Assembly: GCA_014529385.2 (NCBI GenBank)
Contig: CM043962.1
Coordinates: 39,302,098 to 39,366,097 of the forward strand
Direction of reading: 5' to 3'
Length of the DNA: 64,000 nucleotides
Source of the DNA: Adiantum capillus-veneris
Taxonomy: Eukaryota > Streptophyta > Polypodiopsida > Polypodiales > Pteridaceae
Shown: piece by piece, positions 11,546 through 22,164 of the stretch
How the letters are laid out: each line of letters starts with the position of its first letter
How positions within the stretch are numbered: the stretch's first letter is position 1
The notes under the pieces: generated by a model
What the model was told of the DNA's origin: nothing
What the model saw: the letters and a program-made list of their open reading frames with translations, nothing else
Database searches by the model: none
Program-made: the position numbers and the translations under genes

Positions 11546-12058
11546 ATGAAAACGTTTCTCCAAGGGGGCAGTGATGTAATGGCAAGGGAAAATTCAGGAG
11601 GGGTCACGGGTCCAGGCCAAGGGACGGTTGCTAGGTGTGGACAGGGATTCTAAATCAAGATGGCCAAGGGCCTATATAAAGGGTGGTAGGGCAAGCAATC
11701 CTTAAGGTAGTTCCCTTGGGTCTCAGAGTTTCACTAGAGTTGAAGTTTTCTTGTTCAATGTTGACGTTGTCTTCTCTTTTTTCAAGGTTGTCCTTCTTAG
11801 GCAATTGTGCTTACGTCGTACTAGACTCTTGTGTTTCCATGGCATAGGTGTCATCATTTTGAGCTTTATGGTCATCCGTTTAAAACTAAAGCACTATTTT
11901 AGCCTTGGAGAGTATAGGCTCTTCTATCTAAGGCTTGGGAATACCCGTTGTTGAGAATTTGGGCTCTTCTATTGGAGGCTTGGGACAATCCATTGTTTGG
12001 AATTCAAGATCTTTTGTCTAGAGAGGCTTGGGAGTATTCATTGTTGAGAATTATTGGG
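11546..12058 (+). mobile_element. Polypurine tract plus gypsy LTR-like segment
   Basis: GAGGATGAAAACG...CCAAGGGGGCAG at 11542-11571 resembles the 3' polypurine tract of plant gypsy elements. It is followed at once by TGATGTAATGGCAAGGG, a plausible LTR start at 11572. A TATA box (TATATAAA, 11673-11680) lies 100 bp inside. From about 11885 to 12058 a ~50-bp motif, AGGCTTGGGA.TA..C.TTGTTGAGAATT followed by GGGCTCTTCTAT, repeats three to four times, as in the R/U5 part of some LTRs. No second copy or PBS follows, so it may be a truncated 3' LTR or solo LTR. Confidence 0.5.
11673..11680 (+). promoter_or_regulatory. TATA box of the LTR-like segment
   Basis: TATATAAA lies about 100 bp downstream of the putative LTR start, in the sequence context CCTATATAAAGGG. 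Transcription would start about 30 bp further on. This is inferred from position only. Confidence 0.45.
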
Positions 12059-12059
12059 C

Positions 12060-14117
12060 TCCTTCCTCCTCATTAGACCTTTTCTCTGCATGGTGAATAT
12101 CTTGTTTTTCCTCTTTTCCCTTCTTCTCATCTTGCATTGGCTTTTTATGGTCCCGAACTCCTGATTCCACTAGCTTAGGTCCATCACCAATCAATTTCAT
12201 CTCCACCGCATGACCATCTACAAAGCTATCATTTGTATCTAAAATTTGAGGAATAAAGACGGATAGTAGATGTTGGATAAGCGTAGCACAATATCCTTGC
12301 AGGTATTGTAGGGTGTATCTCTCCATTGCATTTTGCAAAATTATATGAAATTTAGGTTAGTCCTTCTATCTATACAACCACTAAGTTATTATAATACATT
12401 GAAAAATGCCCACCTTTGACATAAATGGATTCAATGCAAAGGGGCTTTGCAATATCTACTCCACATGGAGGAGACATCTCCATCCACATGAGTTTTCATC
12501 AGCTTGATTTGTCCCAATGACATCCTTTATATATGTCTTGTACAATCCAAATTGTTTAGACTCTAGATAGCCTCCGATATGCCTGCAATAATCTCTTTAT
12601 GCACCTGCAAAAAAACAAAATGGTTGGTCGGCTCCTACAATTGCTTTGTGCAACTCTAGGTAGACAAAAATCTAATGTCATTTTTTGGACACCTCGCAAC
12701 CTTATTTCTGGATGGGTTCCTTGATTAAAATTGAGAGTCCACACCATTGGATTTTCGAGCTCAAGGCATACTAGGCTTTAGTGCTTGTTGCTTTCATATG
12801 CAAAAACAATCGTTGTTCCCTAGAGAATTAGGCAATGAGAGAACCACCTCTCAATCAACACTTAGGGGAAAGGATGTCATAACGTGATAAAAATTACGTG
12901 AACATGTTAATAACATTGAGAGATCAGATTTCTAGATATGTGATCACGTTAAATATTCACGTGACTTCCCCTTAACCTATAAAAATCATCGAATTTGTTA
13001 AACCCGCTCGGGATTTTATATTTCTTGCAGGTAGGCTTTGTTTAGGGTTAACATAGCTTCCTAGTAAGCTCATTAAAAAAAAAACATACTTTGGTAGGGT
13101 TTTGTGGGTTTCCACGTCACCACTTATCGACTTTTTTGTGATCACATTAATTGTGATTATGTGATTGTGATAATAAACATTGTGATCACAAGAAATTTCA
13201 CGTGATCACGTGAATATTAAATCCTTGCTCACCGGTATTTATCATTCATAGAAGCACAAACATTTGTGGATCAAGATCTAGAATATATAATTTACTCTAG
13301 CTTTATTGAGGAAGTTGGATCTTAATTAAATTGCAATCCAAAGCTAGAAAACTATTAGTCTCCAATCCAAATCCAAAAGCTAATGACTAAGTAAATGCAA
13401 TTTATTCTCCCTTTGTCCAAAACCAAAAGCTAATGACCAAGCTAGAGAAAGATGTTGGGACTTACATTAGGCATACATAGACAATTGTATCATGAGTTAT
13501 TTGTGCATCTAGATCTTGTAAAATATGGATATCCATAGATTCGATTACTAAATTCCTTGACCCATCTGCTATTGGTATCTCCGATAGCAGTCCTTCTTTC
13601 ATTGAGTACAAGATTGTCTTATTTCTCTCATCTATTTCAGAAGTGATTGTGTGTAGCTTTAAATCTTCATGCTTCTACAACAAATGATTGATTTTCCTTC
13701 TCTCCTTCTATAGGAATTGATTCCTTATCCTTCTCCCTTACGTTTTTAGCATCCTAAGCCCATTGATGGGCATCCTACTTGGATTTGGCCCTAGTGCTTA
13801 CCTCATGGGTAACTTCTATAATTTTTACTTCTAGGAGTGTTTGTGCTAGTTGTATCAACAAAATCTCACTCATTTTGATGTCAATGAATACATTGGAGAC
13901 AAGAAGTTTAATGTATATTCACCTTATTCTCTCGAAGGTCTTTGAGTCTTTGTCTATAATAATTAATGGGTGTGCATGCACAGCTACAAGACACATATCG
14001 TTGAAGTATTCTAATAGAAAGTCCTTAGCTGCCTCTGGAAGGGCCAATAGGGAAATTGTTTTCCACATCATAAGGCCTGCGAATGGCTCCTCACATGTAG
14101 ACATGGCCAACCCCTAA
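12060..14117 (-). pseudogene. Decayed multi-exon gene of unknown family
   Basis: On the reverse strand from an ATG near 14110 a frame gives MMWKTISLLALPEAAKDFLL, EYFNDMCLVAVHAHPLIIID and KDSKTFERI. After a stop come ILLIQLAQTLLEVKIIEVTH, HTITSEIDERNKTILYSMKE and SMDIHILQDLDAQITHDTIV. That frame ends at AAT|GTAAGT, a good donor near 13470. Later segments read QGTHPEIRLRGVQKMTLDF (12690s), GGYLESKQFGLYKTYIKDVI (12560s) ending at AAG|GTGGGC near 12410, and ERYTLQYLQGYCATLIQHLL then an acidic/Lys-rich tail (DEKKGKEEKQD) to 12060. Stops are few and often C-to-T type. I do not recognise the family. It could be a host gene relic or an ORF of an uncharacterised transposon. Confidence 0.4.
12880..13214. 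repeat. Inverted/palindromic CACGTG-rich region
   Basis: TTCACGTGATCACGTGAA at 13197-13214 is a perfect 18-bp palindrome. Related words, GTGATCACGTTAAATATTCACGTGA near 12940 and ACGTGATAAAAATTACGTGA near 12876, flank the other side, with many TGTGATCACA-like words between. The block sits in what would be an intron of the decayed gene and looks like a small fold-back insertion. Confidence 0.55.
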
Positions 14118-14162
14118 AATGGCTGCTTGAGCACACACAACTCAATGCACTTTTGCACTTTT

Positions 14163-14339
14163 TGTTGGGTTAGAGGCTAGTGGCCCCATGGCAGGGCACC
14201 CGTCCATTTAGTCCTTTAGCTTATAATGAAAATAAGGAGAGTGAGGATTCTTCTTCTCACAAGATCCACCAAAACACCTCTGTGTCTCCTCTCATCTCCT
14301 TCCCCTTTTCTCCTTCCCTTGCACTCACGAATCACCGCA
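14163..14339 (+). mobile_element. Putative 5' LTR (TG...CA) of an unclassified element
   Basis: The segment starts TGTTGGGTTAGAGG, like the TGTTGGG starts of other LTRs here, and ends near ATCACCGCA, 8 bp before a perfect initiator-Met primer-binding site. It is about 177 bp, the size of the copia A and H LTRs. No second copy was seen, and no coding region follows, so the element is truncated or non-autonomous. Confidence 0.45.
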
Positions 14340-14347
14340 TCTACGAG

Positions 14348-14359
14348 TGGTATCAGAGC
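14348..14359 (+). other. Primer-binding site, tRNA-iMet type
   Basis: TGGTATCAGAGC is complementary to the 3' end of plant initiator methionine tRNA and is the usual minus-strand priming site of copia elements. It is followed by CTAGGAGGCAACCCC and a GA-rich leader without an obvious gag. Confidence 0.7.
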
Positions 14360-14834
14360 CTAGGAGGCAACCCCAACATCTCTGGCTACTAGGCACGTGA
14401 AGCGACCCCGAGCAAGGGAGTTTTAGAAGATCTACACAACAGGAAAATCAAAAGCTGGAGAGAAAGAATGGAATTGAGCTTGAAAGAATTAGGAAATTCA
14501 AGAAGATTGAGTAGCTTAGCAAGACCAAGAGACTCGGGCCGTGAGCAAATTGAGAAGGAGGTGAGAATCGAGGCCAAGGAAATTGAGTGCTGGCAGCTAA
14601 GCTCAGGAGCAGCAGGTTGTTATTAGAACCATTGATCTGAGTTGTAGCGAGCTGAAATTGAGTGGGTAGAGCCAAGCAGAGGCAAGCAAAAGAAGGCAGC
14701 AACAGGGAGAGTCGAGAGCTTCAAGCAAATTGGCAGCTAGAAATGGATCCAAGAGCTGAAAGGTGTGAGCTAGATATTAGACTCTTTGTCGACGTGGCAG
14801 GGAGTCACGTGTACCGGTAACCGGAAGTGTAACA

Positions 14835-14863
14835 CCCCCCCCCCCCCCCCCCCCCCCCCCCCC
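14835..14863. repeat. Poly-C tract (29 bp)
   Basis: Uninterrupted C run. Homopolymers this long are prone to length errors in assembly. Confidence 0.95.
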
Positions 14864-16228
14864 GTGTTTAAACAACATTTACGTTTGACCTCAGACCGTT
14901 GACAACCGTGGTCTATACTCTAGTGGTTTGACTCATGATTCTCTTTGGAGCACGTGAGTTCAATACCTGTCCAAGAATAAACCAATATGTTTAATCAATT
15001 TTGGCGATTGAACATATCACCCTTTGTGCAAATGAAAAGCCTTGCGAAGAAACTAAGTGCTGAAGTGACCTGCTGCACCGGCTTAGTAGGTAAACATTAA
15101 CGCCACATGGACGAGTCTCAAGGGCACGCCACATCCTTGAGAGTCCGTTATTTAGAGAGAGCCGAGGTGAACGAGCTTGAGCAGGAATTGTATCCAAGCT
15201 TGGGAGAGAAATCAAATGCAGAAAAGCGAGCATTCCAAGAGGGAATGATGTCCTCTCAAGCTTGGTAACCAAGAAAATTGAGGGCTTGAAGGTCGACAAT
15301 GAGTAGAGCGCGAGCCGCGAGAGCAAGTTTGAGAGTGGGGTTGCAGCAGGGAATTGCAAGCAAGGCAAGGGCTGCAATAGGGAATCGCCAGCAAGGCAGA
15401 AGCACCAGGTCGGCACCGAGCAGATCTAGTCACACACACATCTTTCTAGCTCTGCATCTTGTCAGGATTGTTCATTTTTGCGCGCTTGTGAGATAGAGTG
15501 GGCATTTGATAGAGATTACGATTGATTTTAAAAAAAACAAGTGATAAAATCACGAGGCCTGCCTACTGCCTAAAAAGAAGGGAGAGAGAGAGATGGGTTT
15601 TGCAAGGCTCTCATCAGAAACCAAACAAGATATCTTTGAGTCATAGCTCCTCATACAATCGGCAAACATGCAATCTCAGTGCTCTAATCACGAGCCTATT
15701 TTGCTTTACTGTATATAAGTGTCGAAGCAGACGGCCAGCCAGAGAAAAATGGGCACTGGAAAAGTGGCCCCGCAGCTCAAGGGCTCCGTGCACGCGCGCG
15801 CGCACACACACACACAGAGGGACTTATTGCTCATGGCTACTGTCTCACCCCTCTACACCCACACTTGCTGTCGCAACATCAATGTCCTCAACTACCCTGC
15901 TCTCCCACATCTCCACCCCATTAATCTTGTTTCTCTCTCCCCCAAATCCAAAACCCCGCTAAAGCTCCTGTCAACTCTTCGGCTTTAGAAAATGCATGTA
16001 GTCTGCAGCAATCATGTGCCCCACCCACTTGGCTCTCCTGCCATTGGTGCTCGAGGTGCCCTCTCCACTACTGCTTCACTCCAGTGATTCCCCTCCCAAA
16101 TTGTCCGAGCTGTTGGAGCAAGGCTACGCCTCGCCTCCATCCCACTCTTGCATATACATTGAGCTCCACATTTTTAGACCTTTTTCAGTATTACGACAGA
16201 AATTCTTGGCACCGAAGTAGATAGCTAT

Positions 16229-16274
<46 letters not shown>

Positions 16275-16780
16275 CCACTAAAGAGAAAAAAAGTACCTCA
16301 ACATCATAGCCTAGAGAGAGATTTTAGAGAATGCACCAAGCCGAGAAATGCTCACATAATTATATACACATTGGCCCAACGTGCTCATCCTTGCCGAGTG
16401 TGACTAGTGCTAGTGTGTGCAAGGTCTCTCTTTCGCGTGAGTCCGCTTCTCAGCGATGGTGCACGTCTCTCGGTAGCTACTATAATTCAGCTCATGACAA
16501 CATGAATGATCCAGATCTGCCTCACTAGATCTTATATAGCTAGTAGCGGTAGCTAGATATTATACTCCTTAACATGGAGTGGAAAATTGAAAAGGCCAGC
16601 TTGAGCAACTCGGGGAAGAGCGAGTGGGATAAGAAGCTACTCAGAACTCTCATTTTTGTGCAGTGGAACCTACAAAGAAGAATCTGTAGCATCGCTTGCC
16701 TCCCTTAGAGCCCTCCAATCCCTTGCACGAGTGTTCTGCAACTCTTACCTTGTCAGATGAAGCCGTGGTTGTAGCTTCCA
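14864..16780. other. Relatively GC-rich non-coding region
   Basis: Several ORFs of 60-146 codons occur on both strands but overlap each other and show biased, low-complexity composition (Ser/Leu/Pro). None has a recognisable domain. Short (CA)n and alternating GC runs occur near 15790-15817. It could be the decayed leader of the 14163 LTR-like element or flanking genic DNA. Confidence 0.35.
16233..16271. repeat. (AG)n microsatellite
   Basis: About 39 bp of AG dinucleotides between unrelated sequences. Confidence 0.9.
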
Positions 16781-16785
16781 TGGTT

Positions 16786-16790
16786 TATAC
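16786..16790. other. Target-site duplication of copia A, left copy
   Basis: TATAC directly abuts the left LTR; the same five bases follow the right LTR at 22160-22164. This fixes both element boundaries. Confidence 0.9.
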
Positions 16791-16978
16791 TGAAGGAGTA
16801 CGAGTGAAAGTGCGATGCGAGAGAGAGTGCGAGAAGAAGAGCACGACGATATGGTGAACTCGCTCTACTATAATGTGTAGAGCATAGTGAGTTCTTATTA
16901 GGTTTTTACGAAAGAATATGTGTACATACCTGGCGGCCCGCTTACTTGGGCGACCACATTGGGCTTTATACCCCAACA
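16791..16978 (-). repeat. 3' LTR of copia A
   Basis: 188 bp; on the minus strand it runs TGTTGGGGTATAAAGCCC ... CTCCTTCA with TG/CA ends. It matches the right LTR apart from scattered transitions, a 2-bp and a 4-bp indel. It is short for a copia LTR. Confidence 0.9.
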
Positions 16979-16990
16979 ACCTCCCACTTA
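16979..16990 (-). promoter_or_regulatory. Polypurine tract of copia A
   Basis: The minus strand reads AAGTGGGAGGT directly before the 3' LTR, the canonical copia plus-strand primer (GTGGGAG). Confidence 0.8.
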
Positions 16991-17067
16991 AAGTCCAATG
17001 TGGTACTTTAAGTGTCAGAGAAGCTACTATACAAGCTAATATACAAGAGATGTAGTGAAGTGATGTA

Positions 17068-18675
17068 CTACCCTACACCTAACTGCTTGCGAAAATGCGC
17101 AAATCTCTCTGAGGGAAGTCCTTTTGTAAGTAGATCAGCAGGATTTTCTGTGGTGTGAACTTTGACAAGCTGAAGTTGCTTATCCTCGAGCATTTCCCTG
17201 ATGAAATGATACTTCACATCCACATGCTTTGTCTTTGAGTGATAAACTGGATTGCGAGCCAATTGTATAGCACTTTGACTATCACAATATAACACAGGCA
17301 TCTCTTCTTTGATTCCCAAATCTGTTACTAGTCGATTAAGCCAAATTGATTCTTTGCATGCCTCTAATGCTGCAACATATTCAGCCTCTGTAGTAGACTG
17401 AGTAACACAATCTTGTAATCTAGAACGCCATGATACTGCTCCACCAACCAATGTAAAGACATACCCTGACGTAGACCTTCGATTGTCTAAGTCACCTGCA
17501 TAATCTGAGTCTGTAAAACCCTTTACACTTAGCTCCTGACTCCCATAGCATATACACATACTCTTTGTAGCTTTCAGGTATCTCAATATTCCTTTCACTG
17601 CCTCCCAATGTTTCTTGCCTGGGTTTGACATGTATCGACTTACTACTCCCACTGCAAATGCAATGTCTGGGCGAGTAGCAATCATTGCATACATCAAACT
17701 ACCCACTGCAGACGCATATGGAATCTTATCCATTTCAGCCTGTTCTTCCTCAGACAGAGGACAATCTTGTTTGCTAAGTTTCACATATGGTGGCAATAGA
17801 ACACTCAATGCCTTTCCCTTCTCCATATTGAAACGTTGCAAAACCTTGTCAATATACTTTGTTTGAGATAACCAAATCAACTTCTTTGATCTGTCTCTCT
17901 CAATACGCATACCAAGTATATGACTTGCCTCACCCATGTATTTCATGTCAAACGATTTTGCCATCTTTGACTTCAAAGTTGAAATTTCTTCCAAGTGCTT
18001 GCCAGCAATCAACATGTCATCCACATACAAAATAAGGATCAGCCAACTACCATCCTTAGCCTTCTTTGTATATAGATAGTGATCGAACTCATTACGTTTG
18101 TAGCCTTGAGAAAGCATAAACTTGTGGAATTTATGGTACCATGCCCTCGGTGATTGTTTTAAGCCATAAAGACTCTTTAACAACTGGCATACCCAATCTT
18201 CCTTGCCTTTCTCAACAAACCCTTCTGGCTGTTGCATGTAAATTTCCACATCTAAATCACCATGCAAGAACGCTGTCTTGACATCCATTTGGTGCAACAC
18301 CAAATCTAATATGGCAACCAATGCAAGAAAGCATCTCAATGTAGTCATTTTGACCACCGGAGAGAAGACTTCATCAAAGTCAATGCCTTGTTCTTGCTTA
18401 AAGGCCTTGGCAACAAGCCTTGCTTTGTACTTTGGCGGACTATCATGAGCGGTGATCTTATACCTGTAAACCCATTTACAGGGTAGAGCCTTTTTGCCCC
18501 GTGGTAATTTAACTAGCTTCCATGTCTGGTTTTTATGCAGAGCTATCATCTCTGACTGCATGGTCAATTGCCAATTCCCGGAGTCCTTCATTTGCACTGC
18601 TTCCTTGTAACATGAAGGCTCATTGCAATCAGTCAACATGACATAGTTCATAGATGGAACAAACCTATCAGGAGG
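17068..18675 (-). pseudogene. pol: Copia A pol, C-terminal part: reverse transcriptase and RNase H
   Basis: The 527-codon open part copies element RNA into DNA in the cytoplasmic particle. Copia RT landmarks appear in order: WVYRYKI, FLHGDLDVEIYMQQPEGF, SLYGLKQSPRAWYHKF, the catalytic LYVDDMLIAG (YVDD), then PYASAVGSLMYAM and RPDIAFAVGVVSRYM. RNase H follows with GFTDSDYAGD, STTEAEYVAALEA and CDSQSAIQLARNP (D-E-D triad intact), ending at NPADLLTKGLPSERF. Both catalytic sites look intact. The only break is a TGA at 18673-18675 in RRSGRVT-stop-PPDRF, a CGA-to-TGA change in frame with the upstream integrase. It would be functional if read through. Confidence 0.93.
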
Positions 18676-20163
18676 TCACGTGACACGTCCAGATCTACGC
18701 ACAATAGGTGGCTCAGGCTCAGCCACAACTTGTGGTTCCAATCTATCATGTCCTTGCTCCTCTTGAGCCCTGACATTTTGTCTTGCACGTGCAGGTCCAT
18801 CTTCTTGGAAGACAACTCTTCTAATCTCCTCAACCCTCTCTGGTTTAGAATGATATTTGGATTCATTAAAGTGAACATCATTGCTGCGGATAACCTTTTT
18901 GGATTCGGGATCCCAAAGTCTGTACCCCATCTCACCAGAATTACCATAGCCTAGAAAGATGCACTTTCTACTCTTTGGCTCAAGTTTGTTCATAAATTCC
19001 TTTGCAACGTGAGTATATGCCTCACAACCAAAGACTCTGAGATGCTTGTATGAGGGCACCTTGCCTGACCATACCATCTCTGGCACTGAATCCTTCTGCA
19101 AAACTTTGCTAGGAGATCTATTTACAAGATGAACAGCTGTTGATACAGCTTCAGCCCAAAACCCATTTGGCAGCTGTGCATTAGACAACATACTTCTGAC
19201 TTTCTCTTGTATGGTCCAATCCATCCTCTCAGCAACACCATTTTGAGGAGGATTGTAAGGAGCAGTAAGTTCACGTTTTATACCTTTTGACTCACAAAAG
19301 TCCTGAAAGGCCTTTGAAACATACTCTCCACCATTGTCAGTGCATAAGCATTTAAGCTTCTTGCCACTCTGATTGTCCACAAGTGTCACAAACGTTTTGA
19401 AAACACTAAACGCTTCATCCTTGTGCTTGAGAAAGTAAACACATACTTTCTTTGAGTAATCATCTATAAATGTCATCAAGTAAGAAGCTCCCCCTAGAGA
19501 TAGGTTAGACATAGGTCCACACAAATCACTATGAACAAGTGCCAATTGTGTATCTCTTCTACTGCTTCTATGCTTATGTGGTTGCTGTGTTTGCTTACCA
19601 TACAGACAATGTTCACAGAATTCAAAATCATTAAATGAAAAGTCAGGCAAATAACCAGAATGAGACAAGATTTCCATTCCCTTCTTGGACATATGTCCTA
19701 ACCGGCTATGCCACAAAGAAACGTTCGGCTGCTCGGTTACATTGATTATATTTTTAGAGACATTTGATACATAAATCATGTAAAGTCCTCCAGACTTTAC
19801 TCCATGTGCTACTGTCATAGAACCCTTGGATATCTTCCACATGTTTTGTCCAAAAGTGGTGACGTAGCCAACATCATCAAGTAAACCTGTGCTGATCAAG
19901 CTCTTTGTAATTGCGGGAACATGTCTCATATTCTTCAACGTGAAAGAAGAGCCATTCTGAAACTTCAATTGAACATCTCCAACACCTAAGATCTCACATG
20001 TCTGCCCATTGCCTAGCCGAATATGATCTTTAGTGGTCACATAAGAAGTAAACCACTCCTTGTTTGGAGACACATGAAGTGATGCCCCTGAGTCTATAAT
20101 CCAGTCACTCAGTGCATTTCCATCAGATGCTGTAAGAAGAGCTGAGTCCATTGTATTCTTCAA
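18676..20163 (-). pseudogene. pol: Copia A pol, N-terminal part: protease and integrase
   Basis: 495 codons. The aspartic protease site is DWIIDSGASLHVSP (D-S-G intact) near residue 25. The GAG-pre-integrase zinc-binding segment is SLWHSRLGHMSKKG ... FEFCEHCLYGK. The integrase core has LVHSDLCGP, CTDNGGEYVSK and PPQNGVAERMDWT, so all three D,D-35-E acidic residues are present (DWT replaces the usual NRT). It would cut the polyprotein and insert the cDNA into host chromosomes. In frame upstream, 21 codons back to the gag stop contain one more TGA. Confidence 0.92.
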
Positions 20164-20226
20164 GAAGTAGATGTCTCATGACACTAGACTGTCATCCTCT
20201 GCAACAGTGTTTGTCACATTTATTTC

Positions 20227-21048
20227 TTAAATCTTCACTGAGGACTTGTTCTTCTCACCATGGTCTTCAGCTTTCTCTTTGCCTTTTTCTGCTTTCCATT
20301 CTCTGTAGTCTCTTTTCATGTGACCCTTCTTGCCACAATGATAGCATTCTATGTCACTCTTGCCTTTAGCACTACGGGACTTGCTACGAGACTGATTCCT
20401 CTTTCCACCTTTGTACTTTTCTTTGGTCCTTCCCCTGACAACTAAGACTGTTCCTTTGCCTTTGTCCATTGTCTTTCTATTGGTTTCTTCAGTAAGCAGA
20501 CTTCCTTCTACACATGCTATGTTCAAACCATCTGGAGGTGCAGAATTACTCAAAGCTGTGCGAAAAGTGTCCCAACTTTCCGGCAATGTGATCAACAGGA
20601 ACATAGCTCTAACAGGTTCATCAAACTTGACACCTTGAGCTGACAACTGACTATAGATTGTGTTGAATTCATTCAGATGATTGGACATAGGTGTCCCTTC
20701 TTTCATCTTCAAGTCAACAAGTTTCTTAAGCCAGTATACCTGTGAAGCTGCACTCTGCTTCTCATAAAGATCACTCAGCTTTAACCATGCTTGATAAACC
20801 GACATCTCGTCTGCTACATTGAAGTAAACGCTTTCTGCCAAAGTCAGCATAATGGTAGAAAGTGTTAATTCATCCATTTCGCTCCATTCATCTTCGTCCA
20901 TATCTTCTGGTTTTATCCCCTTGAGCTTTATAGGTTTTATCTGCTTCTTTTGTACCAACACGTGCCAAATCTGCTTCTTTCACAATGGAAAATTGGTTCC
21001 ATCCAGCTTCTTGATATTGTAAAGAGCAGTGTCCTGTGATCCAGCCAT
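20227..21048 (-). pseudogene. gag: Copia A gag with zinc knuckle
   Basis: Starts at ATG 21048 (AGSQDTALYNIKKLDGTNFP), with a Trp-to-TGA stop at about codon 22 before KKQIWHVLVQKK. The rest is open for 244 codons: SVYFNVADEMSVYQAWLKLS, LYEKQSAASQVYWLKKLVDL and FLLITLPESWDTFRTALSNS are the UBN2-type gag signature. A basic linker is followed by the knuckle CYHCGKKGHMKRDY, whose last Cys is Tyr, breaking the CCHC motif. It ends at a TAA at 20227 that separates it from pol in the same frame. The leader between PBS and gag is about 900 bp. Confidence 0.88.
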
Positions 21049-21955
21049 AGCTACGCTTCACAGTAGTTTACTTTCCTTGGAAAAATTCGGCAGAGTTTCC
21101 CCTGTAAACTGACCTCTGAACCAATATCAACCTGTCAAATGAACCAAGAAAGCTTCAGATTCTGCATAAATTTCGGCATAATCTCCTTTGTAAAATGACT
21201 CTGGTGTACTAAAAAACAGACCAAAAACAGCTCAAAAACATTGTCTCTCTGACACTGTAAGCTGCGGGTAAACCTGTCCTGCACCTGTACTGTCTCTGAC
21301 TGTCCTGTCACTGTCCTATAAGCATAGACTGTGACAATGCCTCAACGGCAGTAAAGCAAAGATACAATCCTAACTGTCTAACTCACAGTCAATACATCCT
21401 AGCTGCCTATCTAAGGGTGCTCGAGGGATCGCTCCAAGACCTGTATCACCGAAAGGATCTCAACATTCGAGAATCCCCCAGCTCAATAAAACCTCACTCG
21501 ACCCTCAACAAAGGCTGCAGTGAATCTGACAGTACATAGGCTTCCCACAAAGTCATACATCCACAAATTTCCCACTATATGCTGTAACCGCTGCGGCGGT
21601 TGTTTGCTGCGTGACTCACAGCCAACAAACCCTCAATAGACATACATCATCTCTGACTATACATCCCATGTGGAAGTACCTGCAATGTCAGGATGAAATC
21701 TAGAATATCAAGCAGCAAATACAAGCTACCTGATGAACTAGTGAATGTCGCCTATAGTCTGTGTGTAGATGCGTCCGTGTTGTATGTGACACGCCTCCAA
21801 GAACTGTGAGACGTCCTTCGATGTGTAGACAACCACAAATCAACACTCTGGGCTTTCCCACAAGATTTGGGACCGTATTTTCGCCTGTCGAATTTCACTC
21901 CAATCTGAACTGGTGACTCTAACCTCCTGTAGTGCTGTCCCGAGCCTCGATCTGA

Positions 21956-21967
21956 GCTCTGATACCA
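21956..21967 (-). other. Primer-binding site of copia A
   Basis: The minus strand reads TGGTATCAGAGC two bases inside the 5' LTR end, complementary to initiator-Met tRNA. Confidence 0.92.
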
Positions 21968-21969
21968 GT

Positions 21970-22159
21970 TGAAGGAGTACGAGCGGAAGTGCGACGCGAG
22001 AGAGTGCGAGAAGAAGAGCACGACGATATAGTGAACTCGCTCTACTGTAATGTGTAGAGCATAGTGAGTTCTTATTAGGTTTTTACAAAAGCATATGTGT
22101 ACATACCTGACGGCCCGCCCACTTACCTGGGCGACCACATTGGGCTTTATACCCCAACA
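21970..22159 (-). repeat. 5' LTR of copia A
   Basis: 190 bp, TG/CA ends, homologous to 16791-16978. Followed on the plus strand by the TATAC duplication at 22160-22164. Confidence 0.92.
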
Positions 22160-22164
22160 TATAC

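Larger units (their letters stand above)
16791..22159 (-). mobile_element. Complete Ty1/copia element A (minus strand)
   Basis: A 5.37-kb element with two LTRs (16791-16978 and 21970-22159), a PBS beside the right LTR, a polypurine tract beside the left LTR, a TATAC target duplication, and gag-PR-IN-RT-RNaseH in copia order. By eye the LTRs differ by about nine substitutions, nearly all transitions, plus two small indels, so insertion was not recent. The polyprotein stays in one frame from 21048 to 17068 and is interrupted only by four stop codons. This is unlike the frameshift-ridden elements elsewhere in the window. Sequence on either side joins across the insertion. Confidence 0.92.

Noticed and set aside
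14991-16528. Overlapping ORFs of 65-146 codons on both strands
   Set aside because: Mutually overlapping, Ser/Leu/Pro-biased, no recognisable motifs or splice structure.
16961-16968. TATA-like word at the start of the copia A LTR as a promoter
   Set aside because: It lies about 8 bp from the LTR start and would leave no U3; not annotated as a promoter.
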